Of a DNA stretch of 64,000 nt, positions 37,045-48,825 are shown in pieces. The notes below the pieces were generated by a model. That model had not been told where the DNA came from. It saw only the letters and a program-made list of their open reading frames with translations, and ran no database searches. Location: positions 18,727,501 to 18,791,500 of the forward strand of contig CM060188.1 of assembly GCA_030549335.1 (NCBI GenBank). The letters run 5' to 3'. Source of the stretch: Pontederia crassipes. Its lineage: Eukaryota > Streptophyta > Magnoliopsida > Commelinales > Pontederiaceae. The stretch's first letter is position 1. Every line of letters starts with the position of its first letter. The position numbers and the translations under genes were made by a program.

Positions 37045-39308
37045 GGTAGCAAATGCAAGCTATGACCAGCCGGTTGTCATGCAACCGAGATGATGGTGGC
37101 TAGAGCATAATTGGGTAGTAGCGTGAGGGGAGAGAAAACTTTTCAATGAAAAAGAAGTTTCAAACCTAAATTGCTACCGAGTTGCTTGGTCCGATGCTTG
37201 AATCGTGCATCCATGATCTACCGTCCAAGGATGATCGGACGCCTAGTCATGGAGGAAGCACTTTGCTACCTATTTTAATGGGTAGCAATATAGATAAATT
37301 GTCATAAGAACTACAGCTTTCTTTAGATTTTGTCCTAACGTGCTTTGTGTCCATAGCTCACCGCCATTGGGTGAGACTTTTTATTGGTCAGAGGAAAAAT
37401 TACGTTTTGCTTGATCTTATCAATTAAACACTTTTTTAAAAAAAATTCCAAATTCAGATAGTTAATTGTTATGTATAGCTAACAATATTACTTAGTTAAT
37501 TCCTTTCTTATTCAAATTAAGAAGCTAAAATTATTTACTAATATTAATTTATGTTGTTGCATTGAAGATTACTTTGAGAGTGACATTCGAATACCAAATT
37601 TCACTGGCTTGTTAGATCAACAATGTCACTATAACAGATTAGCAGCACAGTAATTAAATAGTTCTTTATCGAAACAGAGAAATAGTTTGTTTCGGTCATT
37701 GACTCATCTCTCTCTCTCTCATTATTTTTTTAAAAAATAGGATAGAACAAAGTATCAATCCTTCTGTTTTCTCTCTCTTTTCTTGCGCCGTTCCGAGTTT
37801 GAAAGGGTGCGCAATCTACATGAGATGTTACAAGGATCAACCTTGAATAGCAATTACTTGGTTCCTTTTGGGTAAATTTTCAATTAATGTGTTATTTAAT
37901 TCGCACAATTATTCTAGGACTAATAGCATTTAAAGAGACCATTTAAAACAGAAATCTCTCGAAACGACAGCTAAGATATGCTCCTGGCGCCCCTTTGCTT
38001 GCTTTCAGTTCGGTCATCCACCACTCAACAATAAGGAGAGGAAACAATCTCTTAGCAAAGGTGACTGCATGGGTGTTTCTCATCTTTTTTTTTCATCAGA
38101 TAAAAAAATTATTAACTGAATTTTATTTTAAAAAATAGAGAGAAAAATTCAAATATCATATATATATTAAATTCAAAAATTAAAAGAAAGGACACAATAT
38201 ATAGTAGCATCTTTGTAAATGCACTATAATTTATTTAATTTGTAGTTCAATAAATGACGGGGAAAAGAAAGATTGGCGTGCGTTGGAGTCTTCGGGTAGT
38301 GATCTTGTATTCTTGTGCACGTAAATTTCGGATTAAGCCGAGTTGAGTAACATGGAATATAATTGAACATAAAACAACAAGTCGCGAAATATCTTTTTCA
38401 TGGACATTTCATATATAGATGATAAACATAATTCACCTTGTTGAATAATACAATGATGAGTAAATATATATATCATTCATACATAGTGGTCAAATTCAAA
38501 ATTTCTTAATTCTAAGTGGTAGTAGGAGTCAGCGATTGTCCTCACTATACTTTATAGTTGGTCATGGTCATCCCAAGCAACTCGCATGCAAGCACTCGTT
38601 GTCTGCGAAAGCCTTCACGAAGTCGCCATCACGTTCGCAAAGGTTTCCGCCTTTTTTTTCCTCTTGATATTGTTAATATATAGCCAGTCCGAGTCTAATA
38701 AAGTACTAGAGTTGTTTTATAGAAACTGCTAGGAAATTATATTTTTTTTCTTTTCCAGTTTTATGCTTTTGAGAGAAATCTCTTTCTTAATATGTAATAT
38801 ATATGCAATGAGACAAACTTAATTCAGTGACCATTTTTTATAGCATTTGATTTCAACAAATTGAACTAACATTTTTTTATATAAATGTTTATTGTATTTA
38901 TTCGTATAAGCAACTTTAGCAAGATTATAACAATATAAGAAGAATGCAAAATGTTATCATTTGACAAATAAATTTAAACTTTATTCATGGTATCAACCAA
39001 AAACTGTAATGATAACTTGTCTAATTTCTAAAATACCATGTGCAAAACCTTAAAAAAAAGTATCAGAAGAATAAAATGCCTTTTATTTTTAAAAGTATAC
39101 TCGAACCCATAATTTGCGCCAAAAATTGAACAAAAATATAAAAATTAACGCGAGAAGACACCTCTTCGTGTTCTCAAGTAAGCACTGTCATATACCCACG
39201 ATCTATGCACCACTGATAGATCTGCAGCATTCACGCAGAGTTATTCGATCCCTAGATCCAAAAGCTTTCGTAGTTTGTCGTCGTGAAGAAGAGGGCATCT
39301 CATCGATC
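37045..39308. other. Intergenic DNA and promoter region of the GDP-sugar transporter gene
   Basis: No gene or delimited element was recognised. CT-rich simple repeats occur at 37700-37725. The final few hundred bases upstream of 39309 are presumably the promoter and 5' UTR of the transporter gene, but no TATA box or start site can be assigned with confidence. Confidence 0.4.
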
Positions 39309-40367
39309 ATGGCCGCCGACGCTTCCACCGCGGCCCTCGTGGTCGGGTACTCGCTGTGCTCCAGTCTGCTCGCCGTCATCAACAAGTACGCCATCACCAA
39401 GTTTAGTTACCCGGGGCTCCTCACCGCCTTACAGTACCTGACCTCCGTCCTCGGCGTCTGGGGCCTCGGCAAGCTGGGCGTCCTCCGGCACGACCCCTTC
39501 ACCCTCGACACCGCCAAGAAGTTCCTGCCCGCGGCGTTCGTCTTCTACCTCGCCATCTTCACCAACACCAACCTGCTCCGCCACGCCAACGTCGACACCT
39601 TCATCGTCTTCCGGTCGCTCACGCCGCTGCTGGTGGCCGTCGCCGACACCGTCTTCAGGAAGCAGCCCTTCCCTTCCAGGCTCACCTTCCTCTCCCTCGT
39701 CGTCATCCTGAGCGGCGCCGTCGGGTACGTGACCACCGACTCCGCCTTCAGCCTCACGGCGTACTCGTGGGCCGTCGCCTACCTGGCGTCCATCACGACG
39801 GAGATGGTCTACATCAAGCACATGGTGACCAACCTCGGCCTCAACACTTGGGGCTTCGTCCTCTACAACAACCTCCTCTCCCTACTCATGGCGCCCTTCT
39901 TCTGGGTGCTGACGGGGGAGTACGCCGACGTCTTCGCCGCCGCCTCCGGCGACAGACCGGACGGCGCGGAAGGCGGATGGATGCGGTCGGACGCCTTCGT
40001 CGCCGTGTCGCTGTCCTGCGTGTTCGGGCTGCTGATCAGCTTCTTCGGGTTCGCGGCGAGGAAGGCGATCTCGGCGACCGCGTTCACGGTGACCGGCGTC
40101 GTGAACAAGTTCCTCACGGTGGCCATCAACGTGATGATATGGGACAAGCACGCGAGTACGTTCGGGTTGTCCTGCTTGCTCCTGACCCTCGTCGGCGGAG
40201 TCCTCTATCAGCGATCCGTCACCAAAGCTGCGCCCCCGCCGGCCGCTGCAGCAGCGGCGGAGCAGCTTACCAAAGCAGAAGAAACAACCAAACTGATCGG
40301 CGGCGAAGAGGCCAAAGAATACGCCGGAAAAGGAATACAAATGGACAACATGGAATCAAAAGTATGA
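39309..40367 (+). CDS. GONST4: Golgi GDP-sugar transporter, GONST4/GGLT1-like, intronless
   Basis: This nucleotide-sugar transporter of the drug/metabolite superfamily exchanges cytosolic GDP-sugar for GMP across the Golgi membrane. Arabidopsis GONST4 (GGLT1) carries GDP-L-galactose for pectin synthesis. The 352 aa product has about ten hydrophobic segments. It carries NKYAITKFSYPGLLTALQY (25-43), the family block TNTNLLRHANVDTFIVFRSL (85-104), ITTEMVYIKHMV (162-173), and a GxxNK-type motif GVVNK (263-267) followed by FLTVAINVMIWDKH. The C-terminal tail (about 306-352) is hydrophilic with an Ala run, and is cytosolic in relatives. The ATG at 39309 sits in catcATGG context; the frame stays open upstream to 39114 but that part is AT-rich and unlike the family. 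The gene is very GC-rich at third positions, unlike its AT-rich flanks. The exact sugar cannot be read from the sequence. Confidence 0.93.
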   Translation: MAADASTAALVVGYSLCSSLLAVINKYAITKFSYPGLLTALQYLTSVLGVWGLGKLGVLRHDPFTLDTAKKFLPAAFVFYLAIFTNTNLLRHANVDTFIVFRSLTPLLVAVADTVFRKQPFPSRLTFLSLVVILSGAVGYVTTDSAFSLTAYSWAVAYLASITTEMVYIKHMVTNLGLNTWGFVLYNNLLSLLMAPFFWVLTGEYADVFAAASGDRPDGAEGGWMRSDAFVAVSLSCVFGLLISFFGFAARKAISATAFTVTGVVNKFLTVAINVMIWDKHASTFGLSCLLLTLVGGVLYQRSVTKAAPPPAAAAAAEQLTKAEETTKLIGGEEAKEYAGKGIQMDNMESKV

Positions 40368-40785
40368 ACTCTTTTTTTTTCTTCTTTTAATTTAATTTAC
40401 CTCCTCCCTTTTTGTTCTTTCTTTTATTGCAAAATTTATTCTTTTATTGCAAAATTTAATCTACGAATGAAACTTAATTATGCCACAAATGGGAGTATTC
40501 TTTTAATTTGTCCTCATCATGGTGTGAGCTGATGCCCATTTGAATTTTGAAACGAGGAAGTAATCAAATTTATATGAGTCTTTAAATTAGTTGAAGTTAA
40601 ATTTTAATATCGTGATTCACATCCTAGAAAAGTTCGCTCGAAAACCAATTGCGAGTTTACCAATTCGGTATCTTTTTTTTTTTTATCAAATGTGTAAATG
40701 TTAATATCGATCATTTTCGGATTCTTAAATTGATGTAGTCATCTTAATTTAGCATAAGACAAATGCACTATTTCGTGATGAGGTG

Positions 40786-40790
<5 letters not shown>

Positions 40791-40820
<30 letters not shown>
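40791..40820. repeat. (AT)15 microsatellite
   Basis: Thirty bases of pure AT repeat directly abut the left arm of the long inverted-repeat element. A matching AT run abuts its right arm. Confidence 0.9.
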
Positions 40821-40822
<2 letters not shown>

Positions 40823-42777
40823 ATATAATGAGGTCCTTCCCCTCAAATAGTCTCCCATTCATGCTCGTCAGATGGAGAGCGTGATTTGTTCATTTTTTTA
40901 TATTTTTTTTTCAATTTTTTGAGCTTTAGACCGAAGATGGGGGAGGTTCACAGTTCGATTTTCGTCGGGTCCGACCTCCGGGTACAAAAGCTACGCGCAA
41001 TGTTTGCCCTCTCCTCTCCCGACGAACGCCACCAAAGTCCGCGAACGACCTCGGCTGACCAGATTTGCGCGTCCCCGCCGCTGTCGACGTATCTGCAACA
41101 CCCCTGGCGAGATTTGTGCATCCTCTTGCCGCCGACGTTCCCCGCGCTCAGATCCACAACACCCGGCCAGATCTGCGCGTCATCTCGCCGCCGACATCCC
41201 CCACGCTCAGATCCGCAGAGGCAACCGGTGTGCTCGAGCTCGCCTTCGCCAAGCACGACGACAGCTTTGTCGACCTCCAACACCAGATCTCGCCATTTGC
41301 CAACCTCGCCCTTCGCCGAGCATGACGATAAAACTCACCCTTCGCGCGACCTTGAGCACCAACCAGATCCGCGAGCCCCCGATGACCTCGCGTAGACCTT
41401 GCCTCGTTGCTGACCAGCTCACCGACCTCGCGCCGCCGACCCCGCCAAGCCTCTCTGTCCGGATCTGTGACCCCCGACCGCAGGACCGTCGATCAAGCCT
41501 CGCACGCCGCATCACCGTCGTCGCCGATTTTGCGCACCACCACCACCGAGCTCGCCCCCCTCATTGTCGCCGTCGCCACCGAGGTCGCGCACCGCCGCCG
41601 TTGAGGTCGCGCACCGCTGCCGCCGAGCTTGTGCACCTCCACTGCCGCAGCTGAGCTCGCCCACCCCGCCTCGCGGTTGCCGATCTCCATGTTGTTTAAT
41701 CGCTGTTGTTAACTAGTTAAACTTTTGTGCTTTTGTACTTTTTTTGTTGTTAATCCTTAAACTTGTGTTCCTTTATAAAAGTTTTGTTGTTAATCCTTGT
41801 AAATTAGTCAAAAAACATCGAGGCAGTTTTGTCATCCAATCGATGAGATTAACCTTTCAGATAAGCCTTTCAAATAGCTTCGAAAAATGCTTCTCATTCT
41901 CTCTACATTCTCGTCCTTGAACTTTATCTCATCTCACTTTCAGACATCCATTCGACAATATCATGCATGCATATAATTGTTATCTTAATTATCAAATTTT
42001 AATATACAATACTTCTAATACAACCAAAAGGTATTCCTCAAAATGGTGAACGCATTGGCAACATGAGCTCGATGGCGGCGATGCACGACCTCGGCAGCGG
42101 AGGTGCACGAGAGGGATGGGCGAGCTCGGCAGGGGCGAATCTAGCCGGAGATCTGCGAGGTTCGACGGATCTGGCGGGAGGTCGCACAGATCTGGTTCCT
42201 CGTTGGCTTTGGTCCAGTGCGCATCTAGTCCGGAGGCGGCAGGTCGGCGAAGGGCGAGTTCAATGAAGGGCGAGATCTAGTGCTCTGGCGGTCGAAAGTC
42301 ATCGTCCTCAGCGAAGGCGAGCTCGAGCACGTCGGTCGCCAGAGTGTTGTGGATTTGAGCGCAAGGGATGTCGGCAGCGAAAGGACGCGAGATATGGCTG
42401 GGTTGTTGTGGATCTGAGCGCCTCGGGGACGTCAGCGGCGAGAGGAAGCGTAGATTGCAGATCTCGTCGGGGTGTTACGGATCTGAGCGTGGGGAACGTC
42501 GACGGCGATGGGGACGCACAGATCTGGTCGGCCGAGGTCATTCACGGACTCTGGCGGCGTTCATCGGGAGAGGAGGGGGCAAGCGTTGGAGAGAGAGAAA
42601 ACATGATAAAATACTCGAAATAGGCGTCACGCGTGGCTTTTGTACCTCGATGCCGGACCAGACGAAATCGAACCATGAACCTCCTCCCATCTTTGGTCTA
42701 AAGCTCGAAAAATCGAAAAAAAATAAAAAAAATGAACAAACCGCGCCCGTCGGATTTCCTCCCCCTACCCCCATTAT

Positions 42778-42780
<3 letters not shown>
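40821..42780. mobile_element. Long-arm inverted-repeat DNA element (~2 kb) with GC-rich arms
   Basis: The left arm (40821 to about 41390) is repeated inverted at about 42160-42780. Matching blocks in order are: gatataatgagg with gatataatgggg; tttgttcattttttt; gagctttagacc(g/a)aagatggg; acaaaagc.acgcg; acctcggc(t/c)gaccagat; several copies of a ctcagatcc(a/g/c)caacac unit; and ctcgagctcgccttcgc. The 550-600 bp arms enclose a ~750 bp loop. No transposase is visible. The layout fits a non-autonomous Mutator-like or foldback element, possibly carrying captured gene fragments. Both ends merge into (AT)n runs, so the target duplication cannot be read. The ORFs in it (up to ~216 codons) look like low-complexity GC sequence, not genes. 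Confidence 0.8.

Positions 42781-42815
<35 letters not shown>
42781..42815. repeat. (AT)17 microsatellite
   Basis: Thirty-five bases of AT repeat directly after the right arm of the long inverted-repeat element. Confidence 0.9.
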
Positions 42816-42818
<3 letters not shown>

Positions 42819-42819
42819 G

Positions 42820-44536
42820 GGTTCTTTACCCTTACTTTTAGAAATGTGAAGTTGTGAACTCAGGTGCATTGGTTTCAACAACTTTAATCTTGTTTGGATC
42901 GAGGGAAAGTAAATAAAAATTTTAAATATTAATGTTATATGACAATTATATCCCCTTCAAATTATAATACAATGTTATAGAATTATTTTGATAAACCTCT
43001 CTAAATTATCACGATTTTAGTTCTTCCGTATACTTTTGTTACTTTTAATTTTTTTTATTTATGAAAAAATAAATTACCCATTCCTACCTAACACATTAAA
43101 TAATAAATATAAAAAAGAAAAAAAAATCGAGAGAAGATAATTTTAGTCTTTCTCATAAATGATATTTTTTTACCATTTTAATCATTCTAATGATTTTTTA
43201 TATTTATTATTTCATATTTTTAAAAAAGAAAGATCATTTAATCTTTTCATAAATAAAAAAATAAAAAAATTGAAAAACATAACAAAAGTGGATGAGAGGA
43301 TTAAAATGAAAAAGTCATAATAATTTAGAAAGCTAAAAAATAAATTTGTAATTTGATATTAGATGTGCAAAATCATGATAATTTTCTATAGATTTATGAA
43401 AATAACTCAATGTTATATTTTAGAGATCAGTCAAGTGATTTCTCGCATTACAATTTTTTAATGTCTTTAGAGGAAAAAACTTCTGAACCATTTTTCTTCG
43501 TTTCCTTCCATTAAAATTGCATAAATTATATTTTTTCCCTTTCCGTTGTCCTCTTTACCCTGTCTTTTTCCTCAATCCAAGAGGGGCTAAATGAGACGTT
43601 TTATTAATTTGTACACTTAACAAGACATCTATTATTAAATATAAAAAATCAGCACCCTAATCGAGGAAAAAAATGCATTCCGCATTCGTAATAAAATACG
43701 TTTAGAAAAGAATGAAATCTTGTTGCAAACAGTACAGTCGATTTGCACTCGTCAAGCCGAAAGTCAAGTCGTTAGTTGTTTATTTCGGAGTGCCTCATTT
43801 GCTAAAATCATTTGAATTTTGAAACCATCTGAACTATTAATCTACAATTCAAAATTTTGATAAATACATCAATCTATGGAGTCCATTTTATCTTTGGGTG
43901 CTGTTGAGACTTAATGTCACTCTCAAAATTTTGATAAAACTTTTTTTTTTGAAACGGAATTTTGATACAACTTTCTTTTTTCAGTAATGACAATATGACA
44001 TATAAGGAAGTTATTGGGAATATGAAAAGTTTTTATTGTCTTCTCTTTCTTCATCAAGAAATTAATCAAGTTTTAATTATCATTATATGTTACATATATA
44101 ATTTATAATTAGGTATTCAAATTAATTCTTAAAAATATTACAAATGATACACTTATATATATATATATAACGTTACTATTAATTGACCTAACTTTTTCAT
44201 CGTTACTATCGAAATAGTTGATAAAAAAATATATAATTTAATTTATTTATTTCATCGCAACTGTTTTAGTGGTAAATATAAAGAAATATTAATAAAATAG
44301 CAAAAAGTATACATTGTTAAAAAGAAAAAGCAGAAAGATCGTATCACGTGGTAATATGCTTAAGAATTAATGCAATTGCTAATTATATTATTTTTATTAT
44401 TACTCGTAATAATATCACTGTGCATATATAAGATCTGATCATTTTAAGAATTTAATGATTGTCCCCCATAGGGGAGACCATCTCTCCATTGTCTCCGTTG
44501 TTGGATGCCGAATGGATGACTTGATGTGATGCGCGT
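42820..44536. other. AT-rich intergenic DNA with one probable MITE
   Basis: Apart from the inverted-repeat element at 42970-43425, no gene or delimited element was recognised. Near 43574 the motif caatccaagaggggctaa occurs; a close variant occurs near 49424 and may be a shared element end. Confidence 0.4.
42970..43425. mobile_element. Imperfect inverted-repeat element (MITE-like, ~455 bp)
   Basis: The left half (aatgttatagaattattttg, then aaattatcacgatttt and cttttgttac) recurs inverted in the right half (gtaacaaaag-like block near 43280, aaaatcatgataatttt near 43370 and aataactcaatgttat near 43402). The arms have diverged and the exact ends are uncertain. It is non-coding and AT-rich. Confidence 0.5.
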
Positions 44537-46760
44537 TGTAAGTAACGTCCTTAAAAATCGATCCTCCTAATACGTAGGCAGTCAGGTTGACCCTGAGGAC
44601 GCTACACTATTTGTTATATGCTTGACCTTGATTAGTCAATAAACGTAATACGTGGCAACGAAAATAATGACAAAATAAGTGGAAATATGATTGCGGAAGA
44701 GAAAACATCGGAAGACCAAAAGACATCAACATTTAATGAAATCAATTGAGAGTAAAGAAAAGATTACATACTCCAACAAATTCGAACGAATGATCACATG
44801 TCCGATTCCAAAAGAGAGAACCACAATGTCTTTCGAATACAATGACCAATTATTTGATTAATGAAATAAAAGAGGCGAATGCTATCAAATTTGAGAAGTC
44901 ATCTGCAGCTGTACTTGAGCTCTGCGCCCTCCATCACCTCGCAGGATTCTCACCTGCAAAATTTTAATGCAGGGGCATAGAATATCCGTAAGCGAAACGC
45001 CCAGTATAATAGAAACGTAGGCGATAAAATGAGAATCATATTATGATCAACACAATAATGGGTAAGCAATAACGTAACATGCTTTAATTAATGGTCTCCA
45101 TGCTTCGATTATAGTAGGCAATGAACAATACTATTTATATCTATGCTTTGTTCTTCATTATAACAATATCATATTCTTTGCTTTACTATGTTATATATTA
45201 CTATACTTTGCTTTGCTTTGTGTGGTACTACATCTTTTATATTACTATGCGGTCCTTAAAGTTCATTATCCTATGCGAGCTCGACTTGATTAAGTTGAAA
45301 AGTCAGAGGTGCCTCTATGATCTTTGTGAAGATAGTGATACCCATTTTGGAGGAGGTGTAATGCCAATGCATATCTTCTTCGGAATACAGGTGGAAGAGG
45401 ACATGTATCTCAGGAACAGTGGTCATTTAAAACTCGTAGGTTCACTATCTTGGGGAAAGGAAAGATGTCAATGCATCGTCCTTTTTGAAATACAGGTGGG
45501 AGAAGGTCTGTACTCCAGGAGCAGAGGTCGTTAAGACTTGTAGGTTCACTGTCTCTTCAAATCCACTACCTGCCCCTCTTCTATATTGTATCCATTATCT
45601 TTATTCTGTACTTTGGATGGCACATGGCAATTCTGTAGTTTCATATTTTCTTTACTTATCTTGATTACCATATGAGGAGTTTAGAACTCATAGATAAGAG
45701 AAAGGTCTGAGTCAGATCCCTTTCCTCCAAAATAGTAAATCATGTCATATGATTTTGTTCTTAATGCTAATTCTCGACCCGTTCTATCGGATGAGAAAGG
45801 TCCATCAGGGTCTCTATACTACTGGGCATGGTCTCAAGTGGGCCTGTCGAAAGCGGGGCCCAACTATGAAAGTTCGAGCCGAAACACAATATACCATATA
45901 CTATTCGACAGAACCCGGGCCGGGTTATGGAGGAATCGGGCCGAGTTTCTGTTGGGGGAGCTGGTGTGAATGGCCCGGCCGAGTCGGGATTCGACTCGGG
46001 TCGAGGATATGCGTCGTCACGCCCTTTCGAACAAGATTGGTTGCGATTGTTGATGCAACCCGGGCCGAGTTGCGGACGCGGCGATCATACGAGGAAAACC
46101 CGGCGGCTCAGGCCGGGTCATATGGGATTCGGGCCAGGACCCCGCATGACCTGAACCGAGCCATCAGTGACTCGACCTTCTTCTTCTTCTCCGGCTATCC
46201 TCCGACAGTCGATTCACAATGGTTATAATACGAAAAACAAAACTTGCATGCTCTAGATCAATATGGGGTCCTCACACGTATTATATGATTAACAAATCAT
46301 TGCCTAAAGGGATTTTACGTCTAAGGTACTTCTTTTCCATCGTTGGATTCAACGGAGGTACGTTTGTCCTCTTCTCGAGTTCCGATCGCCCTTGGCAGGT
46401 GGGGAGATGCAACTGGTCTTCAAGAGTGCGTTGAGGGGTGTTGTTGCACGCTGAAGGATTGTCGAATCGTCCTTGCTCTGTTCGCCCACGCGCCATTCGC
46501 CGAGGAAAAAGAAGAAAAGGCAGAGGAGGAGGAGGAGACTGGTGCTACGGCGGCCGAGTGGGGAGTCTAAGGGGGCGCGAGGGCTCTTCCTCGTGCCCTC
46601 TTATAGTCCCTTGTCGCCCCCACTCAGAGACGGAGTCGGGAGGGAGAGAATCGGGCGGAGGAGGTTACTCTCCCATTCTCGGTTCGTTTCATCTTATTTT
46701 TTTAATTCGAATTCGAATTTGAATTCTTTTCTTATGGGGTTGTTTGTGCCAGTTGTTACA
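44537..46760. mobile_element. Probable second solo LTR (2.2 kb)
   Basis: The left end TGTAAGTAAC and right end AGTTGTTACA form TGTAA/TTACA inverted ends. The flanking 5 bp are cgcgt (44532-44536) and cacgt (46761-46765), which differ by one transition. The interior follows the plan of the solo LTR at 34388-37039: a cacctgca block, an AT-rich first half and a GC-rich region near the right third. It encodes no retroelement proteins. It is likely a solo LTR of a related but distinct family; the imperfect target repeat makes this less certain than the other. Confidence 0.6.
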
Positions 46761-46765
46761 CACGT

Positions 46766-47520
46766 GGTTCAGCACGATTTGGTGATGACTCAGGTTCAGT
46801 GGCCGCACGTCTTCAACCTTCCCCTCGTAGTCAGCGGCCGCCGTATTCAACCCCCCTCCCTCAATCAATGGTCGCTCATCTTCGACCCCTCACCATCAGC
46901 GACTGCTCATTTTCAAACCCCCCTCGCTGTCACGATTCCTTTGTGTCGTCATCTTCAACCCCACCCCTCTTCCTGTTGTTATTTTCAACCCTGTCATTGC
47001 CACGATTTTGTTGTGTCATCACCGAAAGGAGTTTGGTCGATTCCTCTGTGCCATCGCTAAGCCCACTATCATCCCCACCCCATTGCCGCTGCCACAATTC
47101 CTTTGTGTTTTGGAAAGGAGCTCAGACATTGTCGCTGTGCTCATTGTCATCCCCATCATCGCTGCCTTCGACCTCGCCACTCTCTCTTTCACTATTGATC
47201 TCCTCGTGTGGCCGCTATCGTGCATACAACGCTCATGATCTCACCCTGGTCACTCCACGTCACTGCCAATCTCCCTAGCTAAATCAGCGCCGGATGGTCC
47301 TCGTCGAGCAGCCGCTGAACCGGTGCTGAGCCATCATCGAACCACATTGAACCATGCACATTACATTGAATCCTTCATCCTGCATCGGACGACAGAAATA
47401 TTAAGGGGATGATCCCCCTATTTTAATCGGGGAACAATAATTAAATCCTAATTATAGGTCCCCCCTCCCTCCTATTTTAGTAGGGGAAGAATCATTAAAT
47501 CCTAATTATAAGGCAAATAG
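46766..47520. repeat. GC-rich low-complexity DNA ending in a ~55 bp tandem repeat
   Basis: C-rich sequence with recurring ttcaacccc and tcgctgcc-like blocks and no convincing gene. At 47415-47510 two tandem units share tattttaatcggggaa/tattttagtaggggaa followed by taaatcctaattata. It resembles the GC-rich cores of the inverted-repeat elements nearby and may be an element fragment. Confidence 0.4.
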
Positions 47521-47524
47521 ATAT

Positions 47525-48825
47525 ATCAATTACTCTACACCCATCTGTAGAGCACAACCCTCATTTTGGAGCAGCCGGCGAGATGAGAGAAGAAGAAAAT
47601 TTACATCCTGCCTTGAAACTAATGCTTTTATTTGTTATCATTTGTTTGATTCAATCTGATCTGTTAGTTTAAAATGGACGATATGATCAAACTGATCATA
47701 TCGTCCGAACCAAACACAAGACCAGTAGCACCTCCTTCTCCAACGATTTAGCGGCTCCAAAATGAACATGATAGAGAAATGACTTCTTCCTCTAAGAAAC
47801 ATGATCAAACCCTCTGTGAACGAACACGAGATCAACGACTCTTCTACTATGATAAATAGATAGTGATTGTCAAATATGGCTTAAGAACAAATCACAACAT
47901 GAGGATATGTGGGGCACCCTGGCCTTCTCCTGTATGCATTCCTTTCTCCCTCCTCTCGCTCAAAGAAAAACTCTCCATCCCTCATCCTTACATTTGGCAT
48001 TTTATTACCCCAATTCTACTATCTCTGTTCAACTATAATTTTTTTATTCTTTATGATTTAATTCTCTAAAAATATAAAATAAGTTTTCCAAATATTTAAA
48101 TACCATTTTCTTGCTTGAAACACTTTATTTTAATATTATATAACATTTTAAATTGAAAATAAGCTTAGAATTAAATAAAAAATTTTAAAAAAATAAATTA
48201 ATATTCAAATCAGATTTGCTCGATTCGAATTAAAATTTTCAATCCGTATCCGACCCGATCACCTGAGTCAGATCGAGTCTAACCTAACCAATGCCCAACT
48301 CAGCTCGGGTCGGATTGGGTTCACACCCCTACGAATGACATTGCATTGTACATTCATAAGTCAACATTGGGTTAGTTAATAATTACCATGGACTGTTACT
48401 ATGTTTATTATTGCAAGGTTAAAAGGACTGGCATGATAATAATAATAAGCTTAAAACAGAAAAAAAAAAGAGAAGTGAGCAGCTACCAAATTATGTGGTT
48501 CGTATGAATTCGTAGGGATTGGAGACAAGAGAGCGCAAGGGATTGGAGTCCGGGCAAACTGTAATTCGCAGGGAAATGCAATATTTCCTCTCGCTCGGTC
48601 GTATTCCTCCGAAGAGGGAGGAGCCGCCGGGATGAGAGAGTCGCTTGGAGCAATTTTAGGACTTTTATTTTCCTTATTTGTTTGATTTAATCTGAATCAT
48701 TAGTTCAAAATGGACGACCGTGATCAAATCTAGTCAGTTTAATTTAATTCACAAAAGATCTGACCCTTGACTGATGATTGAACGTTGAGGACTCTACAGC
48801 TGGGTGTAGGCCCTTCAACATATTC
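47525..48825. repeat. Possible element with duplicated and inverted segments
   Basis: A segment near 47628-47690 (ttgtttgattcaatctgatc, then agtttaaaatggacga) recurs in direct orientation near 48675-48722. The outer edges carry ctctacacccatctgtagag (47533) and its inverted counterpart ctacagctgggtgtagg (48794). This may be a 1.3 kb composite element, but no target duplication was confirmed. Confidence 0.3.

Noticed and set aside
39114-39308. 65-residue N-terminal extension of the GDP-sugar transporter
   Set aside because: It is AT-rich, unlike the family, and adjoins a better start at 39309 where the conserved protein begins.
40886-41654. Overlapping long ORFs (169-216 codons) on both strands
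   Set aside because: They lie in the inverted arms and loop of a GC-rich repeat element. The encoded sequences are Arg/Pro/Ser-rich in every frame, with no known domain, so they are compositional artefacts.
45121-46228. ORFs of 137-159 codons inside the probable solo LTR
   Set aside because: No retroelement or host domain was recognised, and the frames span AT-rich and GC-rich halves without a coding pattern.
46473-47278. Overlapping ORFs of 159-195 codons
   Set aside because: They cross the boundary of the probable solo LTR and consist of Ser/Pro/Leu-rich low-complexity sequence.
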